This document shows, one piece after another, positions 6,874-15,068 of a stretch of 35,185 bases of DNA; position 1 is the stretch's first letter; the number at the start of each line of letters is the position of its first letter. A model generated the notes under the pieces. The model was not told the DNA's origin. It saw nothing but the letters and a program-made list of their open reading frames with translations, and made no database searches. This stretch comes from Kiritimatiellia bacterium (lineage in GTDB: Bacteria; Verrucomicrobiota; Kiritimatiellia; CAIQIC01; Lenti-01), in the NCBI GenBank assembly GCA_017540905.1, contig JAFYAC010000038.1:1-35185 (forward strand). Reading direction: 5' to 3'. A program made the position numbers and the translations under genes.

Positions 6874-8097
6874 TCAGACGGGGGCGAGGCCCTGGTTCAT
6901 CTGGAGGACGGGGAGGAGGATGGCCAGGGCGATGAAGGCGACGACGAGGCCGACGGCGAGGGTCAGGGCGATTTCGAGGAGCATCATGCCACGGGAGGTG
7001 CGGCGCTCCCAGGAGCGTTGGAGGCGGCCCGCGGCGGTGTCGAGGAGTCCGGGAAGGTTGCCCGAGGTCTCGCCGGCGCGCACCCACGAGGCGAGGGACG
7101 GGTCGAGGGCGCGGATGCCGCGGACGGCTTCGACCAGCGGTTTGCCCTGCGCCAGGGCCGCGGCTTCGCGGTCGGCCGCGTCGGCCAGCCAGGGGCTGCC
7201 GGAGGCGCGTCCGGCCAGGGGCAGGGCGTCGACGAGTCCGACGCCGCGCGCAAGGAGGAGGGACCAGGTGCGGACGAAGCGCAGGCTGGCGAGTTCGCGC
7301 CAGGCGGGACCCGCGGCGGGCAGGGCGTACAGGCGGCGGTCGAGGCGGATGCGGAAGGCGGAATCGGTGCGGCGGCGCCGGCGTGCGGCGGCGGCGGCGA
7401 CGACGGTCCCGGCGAGGAGGAGGGCGAGGAGGATGCCCGCGATGCGTCCGCCGCCGAGAAGGATGCGGGTGACGAGGGGAATGGGCAGGTCGGCCTCTGC
7501 GAGCACGCGCTGCATGGCGGGCAGCAGGAAGAGGAGGACGCCGGTGCCGAGGAGGAGGGCGAGGCCGACGACGATGCAGGGGTAGGCGAGGGCGGAGCGG
7601 AGTTTTTCGGCGAGGCGTTCCTGTTCTTCGAGGAAGCCGGCGAGGCGGTCGAGGGCCTGGCCCATGCCGCCGGTGCGTTCGCCGGCTTCGGCGATGGCGC
7701 GCTCGAAGGGGGTGACGCGCGGGGAGGCGTCGGCGAGGGCGGCGGAGAGGGGGCGGCCTTCGCGCACGGCGTCTCGCACGGCGGCGAGGATGATGCGGGA
7801 GGGGCCGGAGCCGGGGGCTTCGAGGACGATTTCGAGGGCGGGGACGAGGGCGACGCCGGCGTCGAGCAGGGCCGCGAGTTCGCGGTAGAGCATGGTGCGG
7901 ACGGCGACGGGGAAGGCGGGGGCGCGTCCGGAGCGGCGTCCGGCGGCGGCGGCGCGGTCGGCCGCCGGGCGCACCCAGTCGGAGAGGATGCCGCGCGCCG
8001 CAAGGCGGGCGCGGGCGTCCTTGGGGCCGTCGGCTTCGAGGAGGCCGCGCGCGGGGCGCCCGTCGGTGTCGTAGCCTTTGTACTCGAAGGTGGTCAT
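6874..8097 (-). CDS. gspF: Type II secretion/type IV pilus inner-membrane platform protein, GspF family
   Basis: A 407-residue inner-membrane protein of the GspF/PilC family, the platform that works with a secretion or pilus ATPase to assemble pseudopilins. It opens with the usual MTTFEYKGYDTDGRPARG strand and shows two homologous T2SSF helical domains (about 66-190 and 270-395). Hydrophobic segments lie at about 171-193, 218-238 and 372-397, matching the three-span topology of the family. The start at 8097 is the first ATG of the conserved N-terminus; the open frame upstream overlaps degT in another frame and is not coding. It follows degT by 26 bases. No other secretion or pilus gene is nearby, so it is an orphan in this window; whether it serves a T2SS or a pilus cannot be told. 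Confidence 0.93.
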   Translation of the reverse strand: MTTFEYKGYDTDGRPARGLLEADGPKDARARLAARGILSDWVRPAADRAAAAGRRSGRAPAFPVAVRTMLYRELAALLDAGVALVPALEIVLEAPGSGPSRIILAAVRDAVREGRPLSAALADASPRVTPFERAIAEAGERTGGMGQALDRLAGFLEEQERLAEKLRSALAYPCIVVGLALLLGTGVLLFLLPAMQRVLAEADLPIPLVTRILLGGGRIAGILLALLLAGTVVAAAAARRRRRTDSAFRIRLDRRLYALPAAGPAWRELASLRFVRTWSLLLARGVGLVDALPLAGRASGSPWLADAADREAAALAQGKPLVEAVRGIRALDPSLASWVRAGETSGNLPGLLDTAAGRLQRSWERRTSRGMMLLEIALTLAVGLVVAFIALAILLPVLQMNQGLAPV

Positions 8098-8123
8098 CGG
8101 CGGGCTCCCGCCGCGCCGCGCGC

Positions 8124-9248
8124 TCAGGCGCGGTAGAAGGCGGCGATGGTGTCGACGACGGCCGCGGCCATCTCGTCGGTCAGCTCGGGGTAGATGGGCA
8201 GCGCGAGGGTTTCCTTGGCCGCGAGTTCGCTCTCGGGGAAGTCGCCTTCCTTGTGGCCCAGCGAGGCGAAGCATTCCTGGAGGTGGAGCGGGACGGGGTA
8301 GTAGATGGCGCAGCCGATGCCGTGCTCGTGGAGGTACGCTTCGAGGGCGTCGCGGCGGCGGGCGCGGACGATGTACTGGTTGTAGATGTGCCGGTTGCCG
8401 GGCGCGGGCGGCGCGGGCAGGCGGATGTCGCCGCTGGCCAGCAACCCGGAGGCCTCGAAGAGGCGGGCGTAGCGGGCGGCGTTGGATTGGCGCGCCGCGG
8501 ACCAGGAGTCGAGGTGCGGGAGCTTGATGGAGACGACCGCCGCCTGGAGGGCGTCGAGGCGGAAGTTGCCGCCGACGGCGTGGTGGTAGTAGCGGGGGGC
8601 CATGCCGTGGTTGCGGAAGATTTCCAGGCGGTCGGCCTTCGCGGCGTCGTTGGTCGTGACGAGCCCGCCGTCGCCGAAGCAGCCGAGGTTCTTGGAGGGG
8701 AAGAAGGAGAAGCAGCCGTAGTCGCCCATGCTGCCGGCGCGGCGGCCCTGCCATTCGGCGCCGATCGCCTGGCAGGCGTCCTCGATGACGAGGAGGCCGT
8801 GGCGCTTGGCGATGGCGCAGATGGCGTCCATGTCGGCGCACTGGCCGTAGAGGTGGACGGGGATGATGGCCTTGGTGCGCGGCGTGATGCGGGCTTCGAC
8901 GAGCGCGGGGTCGAGGTTGTAGGTCGCCGGGTCGATGTCGGCGAAGACCGGCGTCGCGCCGACGCGGGCGATGGCGCCGACGGTCGCGAAGAAGGTGTAG
9001 GGCGTCGTGATCACTTCGTCGCCGGGGCCGATGCCTTCCGCCATCAGGCTGATGATCAGCGCGTCGGAGCCGGAGGAGACGCCGACGGCGCGGGCGGTCT
9101 GGCAGTAGGCGGCGAGCTTTTCCTCGCATTCCTTGACGCGGGGGCCCAGGATGAAGCCCTGCGAGGCGCAAATCTCCAGCAGCACCGGCTCGATCTCGGC
9201 GCGGAGGGTCTCGTACTGCGGTTTCAGGTCCAGCAACGGAACGTTCAT
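8124..9248 (-). CDS. DegT/DnrJ/EryC1/StrS family PLP-dependent sugar aminotransferase
   Basis: A 374-residue aminotransferase that would convert a nucleotide-linked keto sugar to an amino sugar using glutamate and pyridoxal phosphate. Seen: [14 protein letters not shown] (57-70), the cofactor-binding [28 protein letters not shown] with Asp157 for the pyridine nitrogen, and [15 protein letters not shown] with Lys186 as the Schiff-base lysine. The start ATG is preceded by AAGGAGAAGCCC. Family members act in O-antigen, capsule or glycan synthesis; no neighbouring sugar genes identify the substrate. It is followed closely by gspF, perhaps in one transcript. Confidence 0.93.
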   Translation of the reverse strand: MNVPLLDLKPQYETLRAEIEPVLLEICASQGFILGPRVKECEEKLAAYCQTARAVGVSSGSDALIISLMAEGIGPGDEVITTPYTFFATVGAIARVGATPVFADIDPATYNLDPALVEARITPRTKAIIPVHLYGQCADMDAICAIAKRHGLLVIEDACQAIGAEWQGRRAGSMGDYGCFSFFPSKNLGCFGDGGLVTTNDAAKADRLEIFRNHGMAPRYYHHAVGGNFRLDALQAAVVSIKLPHLDSWSAARQSNAARYARLFEASGLLASGDIRLPAPPAPGNRHIYNQYIVRARRRDALEAYLHEHGIGCAIYYPVPLHLQECFASLGHKEGDFPESELAAKETLALPIYPELTDEMAAAVVDTIAAFYRA

Positions 9249-9362
9249 GGGCTTCTCCTTGGTTTTGCGTTGTTGCCGGGAATCATACACGCCCCCGCCG
9301 GAAACGCACGCCTTTTCGCCGGAGTTCCGGGGGGGCACTCTCCCTCCGGCCGGACCATGGGA

Positions 9363-9391
9363 CGGAAAAACCGCCCGCGTGGGCGGGCGGC
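9363..9391 (-). terminator. Rho-independent terminator after the phosphorylase genes
   Basis: On the minus strand a GC-rich hairpin (CCGCCCGC paired with GCGGGCGG around 9371-9390) is followed by TTTTT. It lies about 37 bases past the stop of the uridine phosphorylase-like gene and would end the operon before degT. Confidence 0.85.
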
Positions 9392-9427
9392 CGGGGGCTT
9401 TCCGGCATGGAAGGCGGGGCGGGCCGC

Positions 9428-10237
9428 TCAGCGGGCGGCGTCCTGCTTGGCGAGGATGCGGATGGCTTCGATGGCGGTCTTGATGCCTTCTTCGATGCCG
9501 ACCTTCGCGACGATGGGGGTGTCGGCGTAGGTCAGGCCGATCGTCGCCAGGACTTCGCCGGCGCGGACGCGGCGGATGCTCGACACCACGAACAGCGCCG
9601 CCGATTCCATCGAGGTGGAGATGACGTTCGACTTGTACCAGGCATTCCACTTGGCTTCGATGTCTTCGCGGATCGGGATGTCCTTGTCCTCGATGAAGAA
9701 CGCGTCCTTGCAGTGCCCGATGCCGGTGTGCGCGGGGTAGCCGAGGTTCGCGGCGGCCTGGCGCAGGGCGAGCGTGACGTCGAGGTCGGCCACGGCCGGG
9801 TAGGAAATCGGCACGTACTGGCGGGTGGTGCCTTCCTCGCGGACGGCGCCGGTCGTGATGCAGAGGTCGCCGAGCTTGACTTCGGGCTGCAAGGCGCCGC
9901 AGGTGCCGATGCGGATGAAGGTGTCGGCGCCGCACTTGATGAGTTCTTCGACGGCGATGGCCGTGGAGGGGCAGCCGATGCCGGTGGAGCAGCAGGAAAC
10001 CTTGATGCCGTCCACGGTGCCGGTGAAGGTCCGGTACTCGCGGTTGAAGGCGACTTCCTTGGCGTCGTCGAAGAAGGACGCGATCAGCGGCGTGCGGCCG
10101 GGGTCGCCGGGCAGGATGACGTAGCGGCCGATGTCGCCGCGCTTGAGGTGGACGTGGTACTGCATCTCGGTGGGGGCGGCCTTCTTGGAGGGCTTCTTCG
10201 CGGCGGGCTTCTGGACGGGTTTCTTGGCGGTGGCCAT
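9428..10237 (-). CDS. Nucleoside phosphorylase, uridine phosphorylase type
   Basis: A 269-residue enzyme of the NP-I family that would split uridine (or a related nucleoside) with phosphate to base and ribose 1-phosphate in the cytoplasm. The core shows [15 protein letters not shown] (GDPGR at 44-48 for phosphate), [10 protein letters not shown] (about 107-116) and [14 protein letters not shown], whose Met-Glu contacts the ribose. Residues 1-23 form an unusual tail of Lys, Pro and Ala ([20 protein letters not shown]) not present in typical Udp; the ATG used here has a good AAGGAGA site, so the tail looks real. It follows the purine nucleoside phosphorylase by 22 bases, forming a salvage pair. 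Substrate could be purine instead of pyrimidine. Confidence 0.88.
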   Translation of the reverse strand: MATAKKPVQKPAAKKPSKKAAPTEMQYHVHLKRGDIGRYVILPGDPGRTPLIASFFDDAKEVAFNREYRTFTGTVDGIKVSCCSTGIGCPSTAIAVEELIKCGADTFIRIGTCGALQPEVKLGDLCITTGAVREEGTTRQYVPISYPAVADLDVTLALRQAAANLGYPAHTGIGHCKDAFFIEDKDIPIREDIEAKWNAWYKSNVISTSMESAALFVVSSIRRVRAGEVLATIGLTYADTPIVAKVGIEEGIKTAIEAIRILAKQDAAR

Positions 10238-10259
10238 GGGGTTTCTCCTTGGGTTGGGG

Positions 10260-11099
10260 TTAGAGGATGTTGGCGGCGGCGAGTTCGGCGAAGAACTGGA
10301 CGATCAGCTTCTTCATGTTCGCCATCGCGCGCTGGGTGGTTTCGGTGACTTCCTGGTGGGTGAGCGGCTGGTCCAGGATGCCGCTGGCCATGTTCGTGAT
10401 GCACGAGAGGCCGAGGACGCGCAGTCCGGCCGCGTTGCCGATCATCGCCTCGGGCACGGTGCTCATGCCGACGGCGTCGGCGCCGAGCGCGCGCCAGGCG
10501 CGGATTTCGGCGGGCGTTTCGTAGGTCGGGCCGGTCCCGGCGAGGTACACGCCCGCGCGCAGGGCGACGCCGGCCGCCGTGCCCGCCTTCTCCAGCAGCG
10601 CCTGGAGGCCGCGGTCGTACACGCGCGACTGGTCCGGGAATCGCGGACCCCAGAACGGGTCGTGCGCGCCGAGGAGCGGCGTGACGCCCATCATGTTGAT
10701 GTGGTCGCGGATGACCATCAGGTCGCCGGGCCGCCACTCGGGGACGGTGCCGCCCGCGGCGTTGGTCAGGAAGAGGGCCTTGCATCCGGCCATCTTGGAG
10801 ATGGCGGTCGGGATGGCGACGGCGTCCCAGCCGACGCCCTCGTAGTAGTGGCGGCGGCCCTGGAACACGAACGTCTCGATGCCGGAAAGTTTGCCCCGGA
10901 GGAGGCGTCCCGCGTGCCCCACGACGCCGGTCGCGCCGAGGCCGGGGATGTCGGAATAGGATATCTCGCCGAGCTTTTCGAAGGCGGCGGCGACTTCGCT
11001 CCAGCCGCTGCCCAGCACGAGGGCGATCTTGGGCGCGGCGCCCGGGAAGGCGGATTTGACGGCGGCGTAGGCCGATTCCATCGCTTGGTGGTCGATCAT
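10260..11099 (-). CDS. punA: Purine-nucleoside phosphorylase, trimeric class
   Basis: A 279-residue phosphorylase that releases guanine or hypoxanthine from nucleosides, part of purine salvage. Motifs of the PNP/MTAP family are complete: LVLGSGW (28-34), GHAG (61-64), FQGRRHYYEG (79-88), LTNAAGGTVPEWRPGDLMVIRDHINMMG, GPTYETPAEIRAWRALGADAVGMSTVPE and the late SCITNMASGI. The start at 11099 is preceded by AAGGAGTCCCC; the longer open frame upstream has no such site. It is first in a two-gene operon with the udp-like gene, ended by the terminator at 9363-9391. Confidence 0.95.
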   Translation of the reverse strand: MIDHQAMESAYAAVKSAFPGAAPKIALVLGSGWSEVAAAFEKLGEISYSDIPGLGATGVVGHAGRLLRGKLSGIETFVFQGRRHYYEGVGWDAVAIPTAISKMAGCKALFLTNAAGGTVPEWRPGDLMVIRDHINMMGVTPLLGAHDPFWGPRFPDQSRVYDRGLQALLEKAGTAAGVALRAGVYLAGTGPTYETPAEIRAWRALGADAVGMSTVPEAMIGNAAGLRVLGLSCITNMASGILDQPLTHQEVTETTQRAMANMKKLIVQFFAELAAANIL

Positions 11100-11213
11100 G
11101 GGGACTCCTTTGCTTGGGTTTCTGGTTGTTCCGCCAGTTTGGCGCTTCGCGCCCCCGCGCGCAAGCCGCGAGGGGCGGAGGGCGGTCAAGCGTTTCGCCG
11201 GGAACCGCGACGC

Positions 11214-12053
11214 TTACACGCCGCGGGCGAAGAGGAGTCCGGACCACTCCCGGTCGGTGCCGTGGCGGAGGAGGCGGGCGCCGAGGGAGGTGAAGATGCC
11301 GATGATGCCGTCCGCTTCCTGGAAACGGATGCCGCTGAGGACGAGGTGGCGCGCGGTGGCGTTCCACAGGGTTTGGGCGCAGTCGGCCAGGATGCCGGAA
11401 AGGATGTTCGCGCAGACGATGTCACAGGGACCGGAGGGATGCCAGTCGTGGATGTCGAGCTGGCGGAAGCGGATGCGGTCGGGCGGCAGGTTGTTCAGGG
11501 CGGCGTTGGCGCGGCACCTCTCGACGCTGGCGGGGTCCAGGTCGAAGCCTTCGATGTCCGGGACGCCGAGGAGGGCGGCGGCGATGGACAGGATGCCGCT
11601 CCCCGCGCCGGCATCGACCATGGATTCCGGATGGAGCTCGGCAACGGAGTCTTCGAGGGTTTCCAGGCAGAAGCGGGTGGTGAAGTGCGACCCGGTCCCG
11701 AAGCTGAGGCGGGGGTCGATGCGGATGGAAAGCCGCCCGTTGTCCGGCGGCTCCTCCCAAACCGGCACCGTCTGCAAGGTGCGTCCGATGGGCGTCGCCC
11801 GGAAGTGGTCTTTCCAGAACCCCGTCCAGCGCTCCTCCCCGATCCGTTCCACGGTACTGCCCTCCACCCGCGCCGCCGCCGCGAGCGCTCCGGCCTCGGT
11901 CCCGAAGTACACGTCCACCATCGCCACCGGCGATTCCGGTTCGAGGCAGCAGACCGGCTCCTCCCCCAGTTCCGCGCGCACCCACCCGCAGACCCCGTCC
12001 GCCCGCTCCGCCGGGACCTCAACCCGCCATCGCCAATACGTTTTGTCGTTCAT
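11214..12053 (-). CDS. prmA: Ribosomal protein L11 methyltransferase
   Basis: A 279-residue S-adenosylmethionine-dependent enzyme that methylates ribosomal protein L11. The N-terminal 95 residues form the short L11-recognition domain, followed by the linker motif LSFGTGSHFTTR (116-127), the SAM-binding VDAGAGSGILSIAA (146-159), acidic FDLDP, and CANIL (214-218), the PrmA form of the N/DPPY-like motif. The start at 12053 has AGGGG just upstream; an in-frame ATG at 12065 would add four residues (MQGT). PrmA is usually about 290 residues, so this is full length. It lies 114 bases upstream of punA and may be cotranscribed with it. Confidence 0.93.
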   Translation of the reverse strand: MNDKTYWRWRVEVPAERADGVCGWVRAELGEEPVCCLEPESPVAMVDVYFGTEAGALAAAARVEGSTVERIGEERWTGFWKDHFRATPIGRTLQTVPVWEEPPDNGRLSIRIDPRLSFGTGSHFTTRFCLETLEDSVAELHPESMVDAGAGSGILSIAAALLGVPDIEGFDLDPASVERCRANAALNNLPPDRIRFRQLDIHDWHPSGPCDIVCANILSGILADCAQTLWNATARHLVLSGIRFQEADGIIGIFTSLGARLLRHGTDREWSGLLFARGV

Positions 12054-12097
12054 GGTCCCCTGCATACCACGTCCCGGCGGCCTCCGCAAGTGCGAGT

Positions 12098-12155
12098 GTT
12101 TATGGGGGGAGTGTGGTGGAAAACGGGCGGAAACGTGCGTGTTTTCCGTAATCTC
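12098..12155 (+). repeat. Dispersed intergenic motif, copy ending TGTTTTCCGTAATCTC
   Basis: Runs from GTTTATGGGG through GGAAAACGGGCGG to TGTTTTCCGTAATCTC (12140-12155) and is followed directly by the CGATTGCAATCG cluster. It occupies the spacer between the tsaB stop and the prmA start, reading away from prmA. Confidence 0.65.
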
Positions 12156-12158
12156 ATT

Positions 12159-12191
12159 CGATTGCAATCGAGGGCAATCGAGTGCAGTCGG
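12159..12191. repeat. CGATTGCAATCG palindrome cluster
   Basis: A perfect 12-base palindrome CGATTGCAATCG (12159-12170) is followed by AGGGCAATCG and AGTGCAGTCG, two degenerate units. The same unit is more strongly reiterated at 25549-25594. It lies upstream of prmA. Confidence 0.6.
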
Positions 12192-12205
12192 GGGCGCTTG
12201 GTCCG

Positions 12206-12847
12206 TCAGGCGACGGGGTGGCCGTCGGCGTCGAAGCGCGGCGCGATCTGGACGGCCGGGTTCATGTAGATCGGCGAGAGGGGGCCGCTCGCGCCGCCCG
12301 CGAAGAAGAGGCGTCCGACCCACTCCGCGCGGGGAACGCGGCTCTCGGGCGCGCGGACCACGCCGGGCGCGTACGCCGCGAAGCCCTCCGCGGGCACGAC
12401 GGCGAACCCGCCGTCGACCACCGCCAGCAACCGCGGGTCGCGGCGGCACACGCCGACCCAGCGGGTGCCGCGCCGCGCGTCGCCATGGACGGCCACCGCT
12501 TCCAGCGACGGGTCTTCCGCGAAGCATTCCGCCGCCAGCGCGGCGGCGCTGGGGCAGGTCCACACCGGCACCCCGCGCGGCAGGGCCCACCCGCGCGCCG
12601 CCGTGATGGCGACGCGCAGGCCGGTGTAGGAACCGGGGCCGATGCCGACGGCGTATGCGTCGATGGCGCTCCACGCCACCCCCGCCTCCGCCAGTAGCTT
12701 TTCCGCGGCGGGGAAGAGGCTCTGGCTGCGGCGGTCGCGGGCGTTGACCGGGACCTCGCGGACCAGGCGGCACGCCACGCCGCGTTCGCCTTCCAGCAAC
12801 GCCAGCGTGGAATCCTCGCGCGAAAACTCGCTCGCCAAGACAATCAT
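12206..12847 (-). CDS. tsaB: tRNA threonylcarbamoyladenosine biosynthesis protein TsaB
   Basis: A 213-residue partner of TsaD and TsaE in making t6A at position 37 of ANN-decoding tRNAs. Seen: the N-terminal IVLASEFSREDSTLALLEG strand pair of the ASKHA fold, RDRRSQSLFPAAEKLL, and the family signature AVGIGPGSYTGLRVAITAARGWA (about 66-88). The C-terminal part ends SPIYMNPAVQIA, equivalent to the PxYLR end of other TsaB. TsaB is itself catalytically inactive and acts as a scaffold. tsaD and tsaE are not in the window. The start ATG at 12847 gives the conserved N-terminus; no strong ribosome binding site is visible. Confidence 0.92.
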   Translation of the reverse strand: MIVLASEFSREDSTLALLEGERGVACRLVREVPVNARDRRSQSLFPAAEKLLAEAGVAWSAIDAYAVGIGPGSYTGLRVAITAARGWALPRGVPVWTCPSAAALAAECFAEDPSLEAVAVHGDARRGTRWVGVCRRDPRLLAVVDGGFAVVPAEGFAAYAPGVVRAPESRVPRAEWVGRLFFAGGASGPLSPIYMNPAVQIAPRFDADGHPVA

Positions 12848-12886
12848 GGGATTGGTCTCTCCAACAGCCCCCCCGGACTCCCAAGC

Positions 12887-12916
12887 CCCTAGATACCTAG
12901 ATGTCTAGATACCTAG
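12887..12916. repeat. Short CTAGATACCTAG repeats
   Basis: The sequence CTAGATACCTAGATGTCTAG followed by ATACCTAG contains two copies of CTAGATACCTAG and is largely self-complementary. It lies in the 98-base spacer between tsaB and malQ. Its A/T content stands out from the GC-rich surroundings. Function unknown. Confidence 0.6.
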
Positions 12917-12945
12917 AGCTTTCCAAGCCCCCCCGCGCCCGCCGC

Positions 12946-14475
<1,530 letters not shown>

Positions 14476-14641
14476 ATTGGCAACTCCTTTGTCATGGATT
14501 GACTGACTGCGCAGGAGTCTGCCACAGGACAACGCATTTGTCGAAACGTTTTCCGCACCCTTTTTCCGGAAGGGACATGCCGGAGGGGACATGCCGGAAG
14601 CTCCGCCCAACTTGTGGATGAAGTTCCGCGCCACTTCCGGA

Positions 14642-14782
14642 GGTGCGGCTTCCAGCCGCGCCCATTCCCTCCCATCCCGCCCGCGCAGCGGGCGCACCGC
14701 ATCTCGTCGCTTGTCACCCGTATCTTGCCATAGCGCTTTCCTCCCGCGCTCCAGCTGTCAGGGCGCGGCTGAAAGCCGCACC
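14642..14782. repeat. 141-base fold-back element with 21-base inverted ends, copy 1
   Basis: The left end GGTGCGGCTTCCAGCCGCGC (14642-14661, extended to 14662) is the reverse complement of the right end at 14762-14782 with one mismatch in 21. Each end is also a small hairpin (GCGGCT/AGCCGC). The inner sequence next to the right end (GAGCGCGGGAGGAAAG on the minus strand) matches the sequence next to the left end of the element at 23246-23481, so the two are related copies in opposite orientation. There is no coding capacity, as in MITE-type elements. Confidence 0.75.
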
Positions 14783-14857
14783 CCCCAGAAGCCAGGTTTC
14801 TCCTCCCACCGTTCACTTTTCGACCGCATGGGCGGACCTGACGCTTGCCAACCACAA

Positions 14858-14877
14858 GGTCGCGCGGAAGCGCGACC
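14858..14877. repeat. Perfect hairpin with GGAA loop, copy 1
   Basis: GGTCGCGC-GGAA-GCGCGACC forms an 8-base-pair stem. A second hairpin at 22911-22930 has the same loop and stem except that the third pair is A-T in place of T-A, a compensatory difference. Confidence 0.65.
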
Positions 14878-14893
14878 CGGGGCGCGCTCCACG

Positions 14894-14979
14894 GGGAGGG
14901 CCGCGCTTCGTCGCGGGGTGGTCCCGGGATGTGCCCGAAGCGGCCTGTGGAGACGGCCCGGACGAAGCCGGGCCCTCCC
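14894..14979. repeat. Fold-back element with GGGAGGGCC ends, copy 2
   Basis: This 86-base segment starts GGGAGGGCC and ends GGCCCTCCC. The right end, read on the minus strand (GGGAGGGCCCGGCTTCGTCC), matches the left end of the 5479-5575 copy (GGGAGGGCCCGGCTCCGTCC), and its left end matches that copy's right end. The two are thus inverted copies of one element type. Confidence 0.6.
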
Positions 14980-15018
14980 AGGATACGGCGACACCTTTCT
15001 TTGTTTGCTCCAGGCACG

Positions 15019-15051
15019 AAAAAACCCGGCGGCCGTGGGCGGTCGCCGGGT
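15019..15051 (-). terminator. Rho-independent terminator of the giant amylase gene
   Basis: On the minus strand CCCGGCG and CGCCGGG form a stem around a short internal segment, followed directly by TTTTTT. It starts 18 bases past the amylase stop codon. Confidence 0.9.
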
Positions 15052-15068
15052 TGCGGGGAAGCCGGGGG

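Larger units (their letters stand above)
14476..15068. other. Repeat-filled spacer between malQ and the giant amylase
   Basis: No gene is seen. From malQ outward it contains the malQ leader with its ribosome binding site, a duplicated GGAAGGGACATGCC/GGAGGGGACATGCC pair (about 14570-14597), the 141-base fold-back element, a GGAA-capped hairpin (14858-14877), the GGGAGGGCC fold-back element and the amylase terminator. The malQ promoter should lie within the first 150 bases, but I cannot place it. Confidence 0.6.

Noticed and set aside
9249-9935. Upstream extension of the DegT aminotransferase frame
   Set aside because: The extra part overlaps the phosphorylase gene in another frame and a terminator; the ATG at 9248 has a strong ribosome binding site and gives the family N-terminus.
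12054-12884. Upstream extension of the prmA frame
   Set aside because: It is antiparallel in register to tsaB in another frame and lacks family similarity; PrmA begins normally at MNDKTYW.
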